From the NCBI GenBank assembly GCA_003136335.1, contig PLEA01000504.1, forward strand, positions 1-14,744: a stretch of 14,744 nucleotides of DNA, written 5' to 3'. Positions 6,361 through 13,597 of the stretch are shown piece by piece. Below the pieces are notes generated by a model, which worked only from the letters and a program-made list of their open reading frames with translations, was not told the DNA's origin and ran no database searches. The translations under genes and the position numbers were made by a program. This DNA is from Acidobacteriaceae bacterium (lineage in GTDB: Bacteria; Acidobacteriota; Terriglobia; Terriglobales; SbA1). Positions within the stretch are counted from its first letter, which is position 1; every line of letters starts with the position of its first letter.

Positions 6361-6483
6361 GCGCCCCCGCCCGGGCAGCTGTCGCGGAGGCGTCTCGCCC
6401 ACGCATGCGAGCGCAAACATGCGTAGAGACAGCCGCCTCGGCTGTCCCGCGCAGGCGAAGCCGAGCGGAATTCGTGCGGGGGC
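6361..6483. repeat. Palindromic intergenic element between convergent bshC and HAD genes
   Basis: Nested inverted repeats fill the gap. GCCCCCGC (6363-6370) pairs with GCGGGGGC (6476-6483). ACGCATG (6401-6407) pairs with CATGCGT (6418-6424), flanked by imperfectly paired GCGGAGGCGTCTC (6384-6396) and GAGACAGCCGCCTC (6426-6439). A tight hairpin, GACAGCCG-CCT-CGGCTGTC, is at 6428-6446. There are no T-tracts, so a classic intrinsic terminator is unlikely, though the RNA would fold strongly from either strand. It resembles mobile-looking palindromic elements common in acidobacterial genomes (general knowledge). Confidence 0.7.
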
Positions 6484-6488
6484 TGGTC

Positions 6489-7175
6489 TCAGACCTGGAG
6501 CTCGGCGCCATAATCCTTGAGCCATTCTTCCAGATCCGCCAGCGACTCCACGCGCGGCAATCCTCGCTCGCGATACGCTCCCGCCACGTCGAACAGCACC
6601 GCCTGCATCCCCGCCTGGCGCGCGCCCACATAATCCACGGAATACACATCGCCCACATACAGGCTCTCGGCTGCCTCTGCCTTCATCTCGCGTAGCGCCG
6701 CTTCGAAGATCGCCGGATGCGGTTTCTCATGCCCCACCTTCCCCGAGTCCGTGATGCTCTGAAAGCAATCCACAATCCCGCAGCGTCGCAGCACCGCGTC
6801 AATCCTGCCGTCGGCGTTGGAGATCACCGCAATCGCGTATTCCTTTCGCAGTCGCTCCAGCGCATCGCGCGTGCCGGGCAGAATCTGATCCCAGTTGGCC
6901 GAGTTTTGTGTATTCTCGACCAGCGTATTGCGCACGCCATCGTCCAGGGCATTCAGTCCTCGCAGCAGATACGTGTGGAAAATCCACCAGAATCCACGAT
7001 CCACCTTGCCCTGCAGGAGCCCCTGATCGAATTCCTGCTTGGTGCGCCGCTCCAAAGCTTGCCAGGCTTCGAGCGTCGGATGGCGATCCTCCGGCAGCGG
7101 TGCCAGCATGCGAGCGCGGTTGGGAAACAGCAGCGTATTGCCCACATCGAAGAAAATGAAGCGGCGTTTGGCCAC
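6489..7175 (-). CDS. HAD-superfamily hydrolase (subfamily IA-like)
   Basis: Predicted phosphatase-type hydrolase of 228 residues, cytoplasmic. The HAD motifs are in order: motif I FFDVGNTLL with nucleophile D10, motif II VISNADGR with S119, motif III lysine K151 in GHEKPHPAIF, and motif IV YVGDVYSVDYVGA with D176 and D181. The helical cap lies between residues about 20 and 95, as in subfamily I. Motif I is DxG rather than DxD, so the usual second Asp (acid/base) is Gly12. Some subfamily IA members share the DVGNT form, so this need not mean loss of function, but it makes the substrate and even the reaction uncertain. The start is GTG; no strong ribosome binding site is visible. It converges on bshC across a palindromic element. 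Confidence 0.88.
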   Translation of the reverse strand: MAKRRFIFFDVGNTLLFPNRARMLAPLPEDRHPTLEAWQALERRTKQEFDQGLLQGKVDRGFWWIFHTYLLRGLNALDDGVRNTLVENTQNSANWDQILPGTRDALERLRKEYAIAVISNADGRIDAVLRRCGIVDCFQSITDSGKVGHEKPHPAIFEAALREMKAEAAESLYVGDVYSVDYVGARQAGMQAVLFDVAGAYRERGLPRVESLADLEEWLKDYGAELQV

Positions 7176-7328
7176 GAATCCATAGTAACCAACGCGGGAA
7201 GAATCCGGCGCGCCTCTTGAAACGAGTTGCTCACCTTCTTCTGTGCCGTGAAACCATGCCGGGAAAAAGATGTAAGATCAATTTCGGCTCGCGGCCGGCA
7301 AACCGGCTTTCCGGGCCTCTTTAAACCC

Positions 7329-7679
7329 ATGGTGCTATCTGCTGCAGTGTCGTTGATCGCGAGCTTCACCCGAACCACGCGGGCCGCGCTCGCCTTCTAC
7401 CCGGTCGCACGCGCTTACCCGGCTATGTTCTTAGGCGTGGCCGTCACGCTGCTGTACCGCGGGTCGCGGCAGGATGTTTACAACATTCTCTGGGCGGTCG
7501 TGTTCGGCTTTGCTACCCTCAACATTCTCAGCCTGGCCGCCCGGCGCCTCGAGCCCAGCCGCCGCGGCCTGAGCTTCGGGGAACTCATGGCTGTGATGGT
7601 TGTCCTGCTGTCGATCTTCCTGCTGGGATGGGAAATGCTGAACCTGTTCCACGTCTTTCCCATCAAACTCAAGCGCTGA
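7329..7679 (+). CDS. Small membrane protein of unknown function
   Basis: A 116-residue protein if started at ATG 7329, with three hydrophobic segments: about 29-43, 51-70 (YNILWAVVFGFATLNILSLA) and 84-105 (ELMAVMVVLLSIFLLGWEML). A basic loop (RRLEPSRRG) lies between the last two, and the C-terminus is basic. The frame is open further upstream to 7227, but those residues are Arg/Cys-rich and unlike a protein N-terminus, so the internal ATG is preferred. No clear Shine-Dalgarno sequence precedes it. A short GCCGG-CAAA-CCGGC hairpin lies just upstream (7294-7307). I do not recognise the family. It sits between a divergent HAD gene and a downstream repeat. Confidence 0.65.
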   Translation: MVLSAAVSLIASFTRTTRAALAFYPVARAYPAMFLGVAVTLLYRGSRQDVYNILWAVVFGFATLNILSLAARRLEPSRRGLSFGELMAVMVVLLSIFLLGWEMLNLFHVFPIKLKR

Positions 7680-7687
7680 AAAACAAC

Positions 7688-7791
7688 AGTTCTCAGTTCT
7701 CGGTTCTCAGTTCTCAGTAAACCCCAGGGATCCAGCCGGCAAGTTCAAGACTGGTTTGTCGATTTGCTGCCGAACTGCGAACCGAGAACTG
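7688..7791. repeat. AGTTCTC tandem/inverted repeat element
   Basis: Four imperfect AGTTCTC/GGTTCTC units run head-to-tail from about 7688 to 7717. A 13-bp perfect inverted repeat, CAGTTCTCGGTTC at 7694-7706 and GAACCGAGAACTG at 7779-7791, encloses about 72 nt. The units are too short and irregular for a CRISPR array. It follows the small membrane protein gene and ends about 36 nt before the CPCC protein gene. Confidence 0.75.
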
Positions 7792-7826
7792 ACAACCGCT
7801 CCCCGTTTTGCGGTATGATTCGCTAA

Positions 7827-8135
7827 ATGGCGAAGAATCCTTCCAATTTCGATTTAATGTGTCCCTGCTGCAATGCGGTGCTTAAAGTCGACACCGCGAC
7901 CCGCGCTGTCATCGCTCACACCGCGGCGGTGAAGCCGAAGATGTTCAACGACATGGAAGCTGCGGCCAAGGCCATGCGAGAGCAGGACAGCCGCCGGGAA
8001 TCGATTTTCCAGCAGTCCGTCGAAGCTCAAAAGAACGCTTCCGACCTGCTCGAGAAAAAGTTCCAAGAGGCCGTGAGGAAGGCGAAAGAGAGTCCCGACA
8101 CCGGCAAGCCAATTCGAGACTTCGATCTCGATTGA
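7827..8135 (+). CDS. Conserved-looking small CPCC protein with helical tail
   Basis: A 102-residue protein beginning MAKNPSNFDLMCPCCNAVLKVD. It has a C-P-C-C cluster (C12, C14, C15) in a context typical of half a zinc ribbon, followed by a short beta-like TRAVIAHTA. A long charged helix (about residues 40-90, with Glu/Lys/Arg and heptad-like Leu/Phe) could form a coiled coil. The C-terminus is acidic (IRDFDLD). There is no signal peptide or membrane segment. It is immediately followed by the glycerophosphodiester phosphodiesterase gene. Its stop overlaps a possible TTG start of that gene by 4 nt, so the two are probably co-transcribed. I do not recognise a named family, and a metal-binding role is inference from the Cys cluster only. 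Confidence 0.78.
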   Translation: MAKNPSNFDLMCPCCNAVLKVDTATRAVIAHTAAVKPKMFNDMEAAAKAMREQDSRRESIFQQSVEAQKNASDLLEKKFQEAVRKAKESPDTGKPIRDFDLD

Positions 8136-8146
8136 TTTCTCCGCGC

Positions 8147-8809
8147 ATGAATCTCCCGCCTCCGCGCCCGCTTCTTCTTGGCCACCGGGGTGCCCGCGCC
8201 CTGAAGTCGATTCCGGAAAATACTACGGCGTCGTTCGATCGAGCTCTGGCCGACGGCTGCGACGGCTTCGAATTCGACGTGCGCCTCTCGGCGGATGCGA
8301 AACCGGTGGTGTGCCATGATCCGCAAACCGGCGACGTTGAGATCGCGCGTGCCCCAGCCGGCCAGTTGGCCGCGCTGCCGCAGTTGCAGGATGTTCTTGC
8401 CCGCTACCAGGATCGCGCCTTTCTCGACATTGAACTCAAAGTTTCCGGCCTGGAAAGAGTTACGGTAGAGTTGCTGCAGAACTGCCCGCCCCGCCACGGA
8501 TTCGTGGTGTCGTCGTTTCTGCCGGAAATCCTTCACTCGATTCGCGCCGAAGACACGAGCGCTCCCCTAGGCCTGATCTGCGAGACAAAAGCGGAACTAC
8601 GCCTTTGGAGCGAACTCCCGATCGAGTATGTGATCCCCCACTACAAGTTGGTTGACGAGACTCTGCTCCGGCAGTTCAAAGATGCCGGCCGGAAAATTTT
8701 GGTGTGGACGGTCAACGCTCCCGCAGACATGCAGCGTTTCGCCGAGTCCGGCGTCGACGGCATCATCTCCGACGACACGAAGCTTCTCTGCCGAACGCTG
8801 GCTACGTGA
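8147..8809 (+). CDS. Glycerophosphodiester phosphodiesterase
   Basis: Predicted GDPD-family enzyme that hydrolyses glycerophosphodiesters to sn-glycerol 3-phosphate and an alcohol. It is about 220 residues, like cytoplasmic UgpQ-type enzymes, with no signal peptide. Conserved motifs are LLLGHRGARALKSIPENT (catalytic HRG and the ENT Glu), GCDGFEFDVRLSADAKPVVCHD (metal-binding E-x-D and the HD His), FLDIELK, and a C-terminal ILVWTVN/GVDGIISDDTKLL. ATG at 8147 is used here. TTG at 8132 would add five residues and overlap the preceding stop by 4 nt; neither has a good ribosome binding site. It likely forms a two-gene unit with the upstream CPCC protein. A GlpD-like gene that would use its product lies at the far right end of the window, but on the other strand. 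Confidence 0.92.
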   Translation: MNLPPPRPLLLGHRGARALKSIPENTTASFDRALADGCDGFEFDVRLSADAKPVVCHDPQTGDVEIARAPAGQLAALPQLQDVLARYQDRAFLDIELKVSGLERVTVELLQNCPPRHGFVVSSFLPEILHSIRAEDTSAPLGLICETKAELRLWSELPIEYVIPHYKLVDETLLRQFKDAGRKILVWTVNAPADMQRFAESGVDGIISDDTKLLCRTLAT

Positions 8810-8857
8810 AGGCCTCGGATGAAGTCCTTTCGCGGCGTCAAGTGTAAACGACGAGTT

Positions 8858-8863
8858 TATAAT
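8858..8863 (+). promoter_or_regulatory. Candidate -10 box for the DUF885 gene
   Basis: TATAAT lies 34 nt before the preferred ATG at 8898. No convincing -35 hexamer is present at the right spacing (GCGTCA at best). Its position makes the start at 8862 unlikely, since that ATG would lie within the -10 itself. Confidence 0.4.
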
Positions 8864-8885
8864 GGCTGCTATTTTCCAGGTCATG

Positions 8886-8891
8886 AAGGAG
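8886..8891 (+). promoter_or_regulatory. Shine-Dalgarno fixing the DUF885 start
   Basis: AAGGAG lies 6 nt before ATG at 8898. It falls inside the longer frame starting at 8862 or 8883, so the third ATG is the likely start; that also puts the signal peptide at the N-terminus. Confidence 0.75.
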
Positions 8892-8897
8892 TTGCGG

Positions 8898-10688
8898 ATG
8901 ATTCGATTCTTGGCCCTTTTTATCTTGCTGACATCCCTATTGAGTTCCACCACCTTAGCAACGCCCCAGCAGACTGACCTTGAGGCCCGCAGAAAGGCTC
9001 TGAACGATCTGCTCGCTGAACGCTGGGAATACACCCTCCGCACCAGTCCGATCTACGCTTCCATACTCGGAGACAAGCGCTGGAACGACCAATTGGACGA
9101 CTTTTCGCAGAAGGCGATTGACGACGATCTGGAGCAAAGCAGGAAATTTCTCGCCCGCTTCAATGCCATTAGCACCACCGACTTCCCGGAGCAGGAAGCT
9201 CTGAACAAAACCCTGATGGTCCGTGATCTGCAGCTTTCTCTCGAGGAGGCTCCTTTCAAGCCTTGGGAGATGCCAGTTTCTCAGTTCGGCGGGGTTCACA
9301 TCGATCTCCCACAACTGGTCTCCCTGCTCTCGTTCCAAAGTCTCAAGGACTACGACGACTACGTCTCGCGTCTGAAGCAGATTCCTCGCCTCTTCGACGA
9401 GAACGTGATCCAGATGCGCAAAGGCATGGCCGATGGACTGATGCCCCCGCGCATCCTGTTGGAAAAAGTAGTCGAACAGGCCAATGGCCTCTCCACCAAA
9501 ACGCCCGATGCCACTCCTTTCGCGGAGCCTTTCGCCAAGTTTCCCGACTCCATTCCGGCCGCGGAGCAGAAGCGGCTGCGCGAGCAGGGACTGGTAGCGA
9601 TCCGCGACTCCGTTCTTCCTGCCTATGTGAAATTTACAGTCTTCGTGCGAGACGAATACGCCCCAAAAGGGCGAACCGATCCGGGCGTGTGGTCGCTCCC
9701 CGATGGTCCCGAGCGCTATGCGTTCCGTGTGAAACAGAGCACCACAACCAATCTTTCGCCGGAAGAGATTCACCAGATCGGCCTGGCTCAAGTCAAAGAG
9801 ATCGAAGCCCGCATGCTGGAAGTGGTCAATCAGCTCGGCTACAAAGATCTTAAGAGCTTCAGCGCGTCTCTCTCTGCTAATCCCAAGGTCCACGTGCACT
9901 CTCGCCAGGAGATTCTCGACCTCTATCAAAAGTACATCGATCAAATGTATCTGAAGCTGCCTGCGATGTTCGGCCGTCTTCCCAAAGCCAGGCTGCAAGT
10001 CATGCCCATCGAGGAGTTTCGCGAGAAGGAAGCCTCTACCCATTACGTTCAGGGAGCTCAGGATGGATCGCGCCCCGCTCATGTCATGGTCAACACCGGC
10101 AACTTTGAGAAGGGCACCACGCTCGACTTTGAAACCACGGCCTATCACGAGGGCGTCCCAGGGCATCACTTGCAAATCGCCATTGCTCAGGAACTGCCGC
10201 AGCTTCCGCCGTTCCGCCAAAACGAGTATTACACTGCTTACACCGAGGGTTGGGCTCTCTACTCTGAGCGCTTAGGCAAGGAAGTCGGATTTTTCCAAGA
10301 CCCCTACAGCTATTACGGCCACCTGCAGGACGATATGCTTCGCGCCATTCGTCTGGTTGTAGACACCGGATTCCACTACAAACACTGGACGCGGCAGCAG
10401 GTGGTTGATTTCTTCCACGACCACTCGGCCATCGACGAGGCCGAAGTCCAGAGCGAGACGGATCGTTATATGGCATGGCCCGCCCAGGCTCTGGGCTACA
10501 AGATCGGGCAACTGGAGATCCTGAAGTTGCGCCAGTACGCGAAGAATCAATTAGGCGACAAGTTTAGCCTGAGCGCTTTCCATGATGAAGTGCTGGGAGC
10601 TGGTGCGTTGCCGCTGGACGTTCTCTCGACCAGGGTCCACGAGTGGGTTGCAACGCAGAAGGTCAGCGCAACCGCTTCCCTGAAGTGA
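8898..10688 (+). CDS. Exported DUF885 family zinc peptidase-like protein
   Basis: A 596-residue DUF885 protein, presumably a secreted or periplasmic metallopeptidase-like enzyme. The start at 8898 gives a clean signal peptide (MIRFLALFILLTSLLSSTTLA, then TPQQ), cleaved near residue 21. The body has the family layout: an N-terminal helical region with DLLAERWEYTLRTSPIYAS, then MPVSQFGG and LDLYQKYIDQM. The metal site is YHEGVPGHHLQ with H417, E418 and H423/H424, followed by AYTEGWALYSERLG, which probably supplies the third ligand. Near the end are DRYMAWPAQALGYKIGQLEI and a C-terminal FHDEVLGAGALPLDVL; these segments are characteristic of DUF885. The family fold resembles M3/M32-like zinc peptidases, but the substrate is not known from sequence. 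It appears to be a single-gene transcription unit with its own promoter. Confidence 0.92.
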   Translation: MIRFLALFILLTSLLSSTTLATPQQTDLEARRKALNDLLAERWEYTLRTSPIYASILGDKRWNDQLDDFSQKAIDDDLEQSRKFLARFNAISTTDFPEQEALNKTLMVRDLQLSLEEAPFKPWEMPVSQFGGVHIDLPQLVSLLSFQSLKDYDDYVSRLKQIPRLFDENVIQMRKGMADGLMPPRILLEKVVEQANGLSTKTPDATPFAEPFAKFPDSIPAAEQKRLREQGLVAIRDSVLPAYVKFTVFVRDEYAPKGRTDPGVWSLPDGPERYAFRVKQSTTTNLSPEEIHQIGLAQVKEIEARMLEVVNQLGYKDLKSFSASLSANPKVHVHSRQEILDLYQKYIDQMYLKLPAMFGRLPKARLQVMPIEEFREKEASTHYVQGAQDGSRPAHVMVNTGNFEKGTTLDFETTAYHEGVPGHHLQIAIAQELPQLPPFRQNEYYTAYTEGWALYSERLGKEVGFFQDPYSYYGHLQDDMLRAIRLVVDTGFHYKHWTRQQVVDFFHDHSAIDEAEVQSETDRYMAWPAQALGYKIGQLEILKLRQYAKNQLGDKFSLSAFHDEVLGAGALPLDVLSTRVHEWVATQKVSATASLK

Positions 10689-10734
10689 GGTCAATCCTGG
10701 TCCAAGCTTTGTGGGGTAGGGTGGTTTGGCTGTC

Positions 10735-12237
10735 CTACTGCGCCCCAGCCGCCAAAACATTGCCCGATGCCATCGCCGCCTTCGCCTCTTTAATCCCGGC
10801 CTGGATGTGCTGCTCCCAATCGAGATGCGGAATGGGGGAGGCCGCGGCAGTCTGGTAGAGAGCAAGCGCTTCCTGCGGGCGGTTCAGACGCTTCAGGCAA
10901 AGCCTCGCCGCGCTGAGTTGGGCCGTCAGCGCTTGCCGGTCGGCGGGATACGTTTGGGCGAGGTGTTGATACTCCGTGAAGGCGCGTTCGAAGTCTTGCA
11001 TTTCTTCCGCTCCCTTGCAGAGATCGAGCCAAATAGCGACTGGCAGCTTGCTTCCGCCAGAATTAGTAAACTCCGCATAATCCTGAAACGCTGCTTCGAT
11101 TTCGTGCGCCCTCAGATGGATTGCGCAGGTCATTACGGTCGCCTCGAGGGAATCTTTCGTATTATTTTGGCCCGTATGAATCTGCCGCAGCAGGCTCCAG
11201 GCGTCGAGCGAGTTCGGCTTCGCCGCGACGTAATTCGTCAGAACCGCCAGGGCTTCTGGAAGCTGGCCGTGCTCCATCATCCCGTTGGCCTGTTCGAGTT
11301 CCGGATCATTCGTCCAGCCGACTTTTTCTTCAATCGCCTTATTCGCCTTTTGCTCCAGGCCGGAATGCTGGATCGCTACTGCGGCCAGCGCTCCAAACAG
11401 AAATCCGCCAACGTGCGCCCAGTGCGCCACGCCGCCCGACGATCCAGTCAGCGATCCGAAAAAGATTTCGCTGCCCAGCCAAAGCGGCAGCAGCCAGTAA
11501 GCCGCGGCCTTGAAGCGATACAGTTTAAACATGAACAGCCAAGCCATCTCAATCTTCATCTTCGGGAAGCGCACCAGGAACGCTCCCATCAGAGCCGCCA
11601 CTGCTCCCGACGCGCCTAATGTTGGCGTGATGCTCCCCGGATTCGACCAAGCATAAAATTGCAGCGCAGCCGCGCCCGCAATCAGATAGAACAGCGAGTA
11701 AAGCCACCGCCCCCAAACATCCTCCAGCACAAAACCCGCCAGCCACAGAAACCACATGTTCCCAATCAAGTGCAGCCACCCGCCGTGCAGGAAATTTGCC
11801 GTCAGATAGCTGATGGGCCGGGGCTGCGCCGGCACGAAGGCGTACTGCTCGGTAATCGATGACTTCGACAGTTTCACAAACTGCGCATTGAGCGAATCCA
11901 TCTCGTTCTGCAGGTTCGACGCGTCCTCGCTCATCTTGAGCTTGGCGTCGTAGGCGTCGATGATGTCGCGATTGGGATTCTCTACTTGCTTCCACTGCTC
12001 GGGATGGCTCTGCTTGAATCCGTCGACCAGATGCTGCGATTCCGCCTGCATCTTCAACTCAGGGTGCAGCGCCGCCAGAATCAGAATATGAGATTTCACC
12101 TCGCCCAGTGCGGGCGCCTCATCGTCCATCGCCGACATGGTAAAAAGAAAGACCCCTACATTGATGGCGATCAATGCGAGCGTGACCACCGGCCAGCGCC
12201 GGGCCGTCATATTCTCGTGCTTGATGGGAATCAACAT
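10735..12237 (-). CDS. Rhomboid-family intramembrane serine protease with TPR-like C-terminus
   Basis: Predicted inner-membrane protease of 500 residues. After a first membrane segment (about 16-34) comes a charged insert of roughly 100 residues with a coiled-coil character (about 40-140). The rhomboid core follows: FLHGGWLHLIGNMWFLWL (H151, H156, N160), then TLGASGAVAALMG with catalytic S210 in GASG, and AHWAHVGGFLFG with catalytic H275. The remaining 200 residues are soluble and helical, with repeats reading like tetratricopeptide units (PEALAVLTNYVAAKPNSLDA, FERAFTEYQHLAQTYP, PQEALALYQTA), probably a protein-interaction module. ATG at 12237 has only a weak G-rich ribosome binding site. The catalytic dyad is intact, so activity is expected; substrates are unknown. 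It diverges from the ABC exporter operon across a repeat-bearing gap and converges on the DUF885 gene (46 nt apart). Confidence 0.93.
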   Translation of the reverse strand: MLIPIKHENMTARRWPVVTLALIAINVGVFLFTMSAMDDEAPALGEVKSHILILAALHPELKMQAESQHLVDGFKQSHPEQWKQVENPNRDIIDAYDAKLKMSEDASNLQNEMDSLNAQFVKLSKSSITEQYAFVPAQPRPISYLTANFLHGGWLHLIGNMWFLWLAGFVLEDVWGRWLYSLFYLIAGAAALQFYAWSNPGSITPTLGASGAVAALMGAFLVRFPKMKIEMAWLFMFKLYRFKAAAYWLLPLWLGSEIFFGSLTGSSGGVAHWAHVGGFLFGALAAVAIQHSGLEQKANKAIEEKVGWTNDPELEQANGMMEHGQLPEALAVLTNYVAAKPNSLDAWSLLRQIHTGQNNTKDSLEATVMTCAIHLRAHEIEAAFQDYAEFTNSGGSKLPVAIWLDLCKGAEEMQDFERAFTEYQHLAQTYPADRQALTAQLSAARLCLKRLNRPQEALALYQTAAASPIPHLDWEQHIQAGIKEAKAAMASGNVLAAGAQ

Positions 12238-12580
12238 CCGACTATGCCCCGTTACCTCTAACCCGACAGTCTGCGCCAGTGTAGTTTCGCTTCGGTCCCA
12301 TTCCCAGATGACGCAAGGCCGTGAACCGATAGTAATCAGGGGTGTCGATTGGCGATCGCTGTTCCCATTCCTGAGGCGTCATCCTGAGCGCAGCCGTTTT
12401 TCAGGCGGAGCGAAGGATCTCGCGTGCACTGCATCGGGTGCTATCCACGTCAGATCCCTCGCCCAGCTGAAAAACGCCAGGCTTCGGGATGACGCCTCCA
12501 GAAGGAAGTGAGAAAGTCTAAGCCGCGCCTGCGATATACTTCCGAAACCTTACCTTCTTCCAGATTGGGGACTGTTCGAA
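12238..12580. other. Divergent intergenic region between rhomboid and ABC exporter genes
   Basis: The gap must hold promoters for two divergent transcription units, but I see no convincing consensus promoter. Its central third is the near-palindromic element at 12373-12498. GGGGA at 12567-12571 is a plausible ribosome binding site, 9 nt before the ATPase ATG. Confidence 0.5.
12373..12498. repeat. 126-bp near-palindromic MITE/REP-like element
   Basis: The ends are a perfect 12-bp inverted repeat, GAGGCGTCATCC (12373-12384) and GGATGACGCCTC (12487-12498). Inside, CGTTTTTCAG (12395-12404) pairs perfectly with CTGAAAAACG (12467-12476), and GCGAAGGATCT pairs imperfectly with AGATCCCTCGC. The whole can fold into one long imperfect hairpin from either strand. 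It encodes nothing. A degenerate copy of the left arm is at 4472-4516, so it is a dispersed family in this genome. The cassette structure suggests a non-autonomous mobile or REP-type element. Confidence 0.78.
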
Positions 12581-13597
12581 ATGGCCGTTGGCGTTCGCAC
12601 TCAGGACCTGCGCAAGGTCTATCACTCCGCTCCGCCATTAGGCGCTGCCGGGGGTTTTATTGCGCGCGCCGACGCCAAAGGCGGGAAGCAGCCGAAGGTT
12701 CAAATCCCGGCCCTCGACGGACTTTCGCTGGAAGTTCTTCCGGGAGAAATTTTCGGCCTTCTTGGCCCAAACGGCGCGGGTAAATCCACTACAGTCGGAG
12801 TCCTCACCACCCGAGTGCGGCCAACATCTGGCCAAGCCTGGATTGGCGAGCATGACGTGTGGAAGGAACAGGCCAAAATCAAGCACCTGATCGGGGTTGT
12901 GCCGCAGCGCCCTAATTTAGATTTTTCTTTGACTGCGCGCGAGATTCTCGTTTTTCACGCTGCCTACTTTGGAATCGGCTCCAAGCTAAGAAATGAACGC
13001 GCCGACGCGTTACTGGAAAAGTTCAAACTTACCGAGCGCGCCAATCAGATGGTGCGCGGCTTTTCGGGCGGCATGATGCAGCGGCTTTCCATTGCCCGCG
13101 CCATGATGCACGATCCGCAAGTGCTGTTTCTCGATGAACCCAGCGCCGGGCTCGATCCTCAAACCCGGATTCTGTTGTGGGAGATCATTCGCGAATATCA
13201 TCAGGCGGGAAAAACCGTACTGCTGACCACCCATAACATGGAGGAGGCTGACGCGCTCTGCCAGCGCCTGGCCATCGTGGACCACGGCCATATGATTGCC
13301 GTGGGCACGCCGGAGCAGTTGAAGGCATCGATTCCCGGAGGATTCGTGCTGCGCCTTCGCTTCGGGAATCAGACCGCCGAATTGCTGCAGCGGTTGCAGG
13401 CGCTGGCGGGAGTCCGCGAGGTGCGCGCTGTCGACGGCACGGGTGCCGACGTCTATGCGGACCGCGGCGGCTCGCTTATTCCTGAGATCGCGACCTTGGC
13501 CGCGAAATCCGGCGCGGAGTTGTCCGACGTTCACATTTCTGAACCGAGTTTGGAAAATCTCTTCCTGCACCATACCGGAAGGAGCCTGCGCGATTGA
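12581..13597 (+). CDS. ABC transporter ATP-binding protein (ABC-2 exporter, DrrA/CcmA type)
   Basis: Predicted nucleotide-binding subunit of an ABC-2 exporter, 338 residues, cytoplasmic face of the membrane. It has Walker A GPNGAGKST (62-70), the Q-loop in VVPQRPNLDF (Q109), signature FSGGMMQR (161-168), Walker B VLFLDEPSAGLD (181-192) and the H-loop H218 in LLTTHNMEEAD. A C-terminal domain of about 90 residues ends in SEPSLENLFLHHTG, typical of DrrA-like proteins. Unusually, about 25 residues rich in Gly/Ala/Lys (about 16-40) are inserted between the first strand and the ALDGLSLEV strand. Its stop overlaps the permease TTG start by 4 nt, so the two are translationally coupled. The exported substrate is unknown; lipids, polysaccharide pieces, drugs and peptides are all possible in this group. 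Confidence 0.95.
   Translation: MAVGVRTQDLRKVYHSAPPLGAAGGFIARADAKGGKQPKVQIPALDGLSLEVLPGEIFGLLGPNGAGKSTTVGVLTTRVRPTSGQAWIGEHDVWKEQAKIKHLIGVVPQRPNLDFSLTAREILVFHAAYFGIGSKLRNERADALLEKFKLTERANQMVRGFSGGMMQRLSIARAMMHDPQVLFLDEPSAGLDPQTRILLWEIIREYHQAGKTVLLTTHNMEEADALCQRLAIVDHGHMIAVGTPEQLKASIPGGFVLRLRFGNQTAELLQRLQALAGVREVRAVDGTGADVYADRGGSLIPEIATLAAKSGAELSDVHISEPSLENLFLHHTGRSLRD

Noticed and set aside
6361..6483. Classic intrinsic terminator for bshC or the HAD gene
   Set aside because: Stable hairpins are present but none is followed by a T-tract on either strand.
7688..7791. CRISPR array
   Set aside because: Repeat units are 7-8 nt, contiguous and without spacers; no cas gene is nearby.
8955..10220. 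421-codon open frame on the minus strand, opposite the DUF885 gene
   Set aside because: It is an antisense shadow of a clearly recognised gene with a signal peptide and HEGVPGHH motif; its product has no family-like motifs.
10726..11619. 297-codon plus-strand frame opposite the rhomboid gene
   Set aside because: Antisense shadow of the TPR-like and rhomboid coding sequence; Arg/Leu-rich product without motifs.
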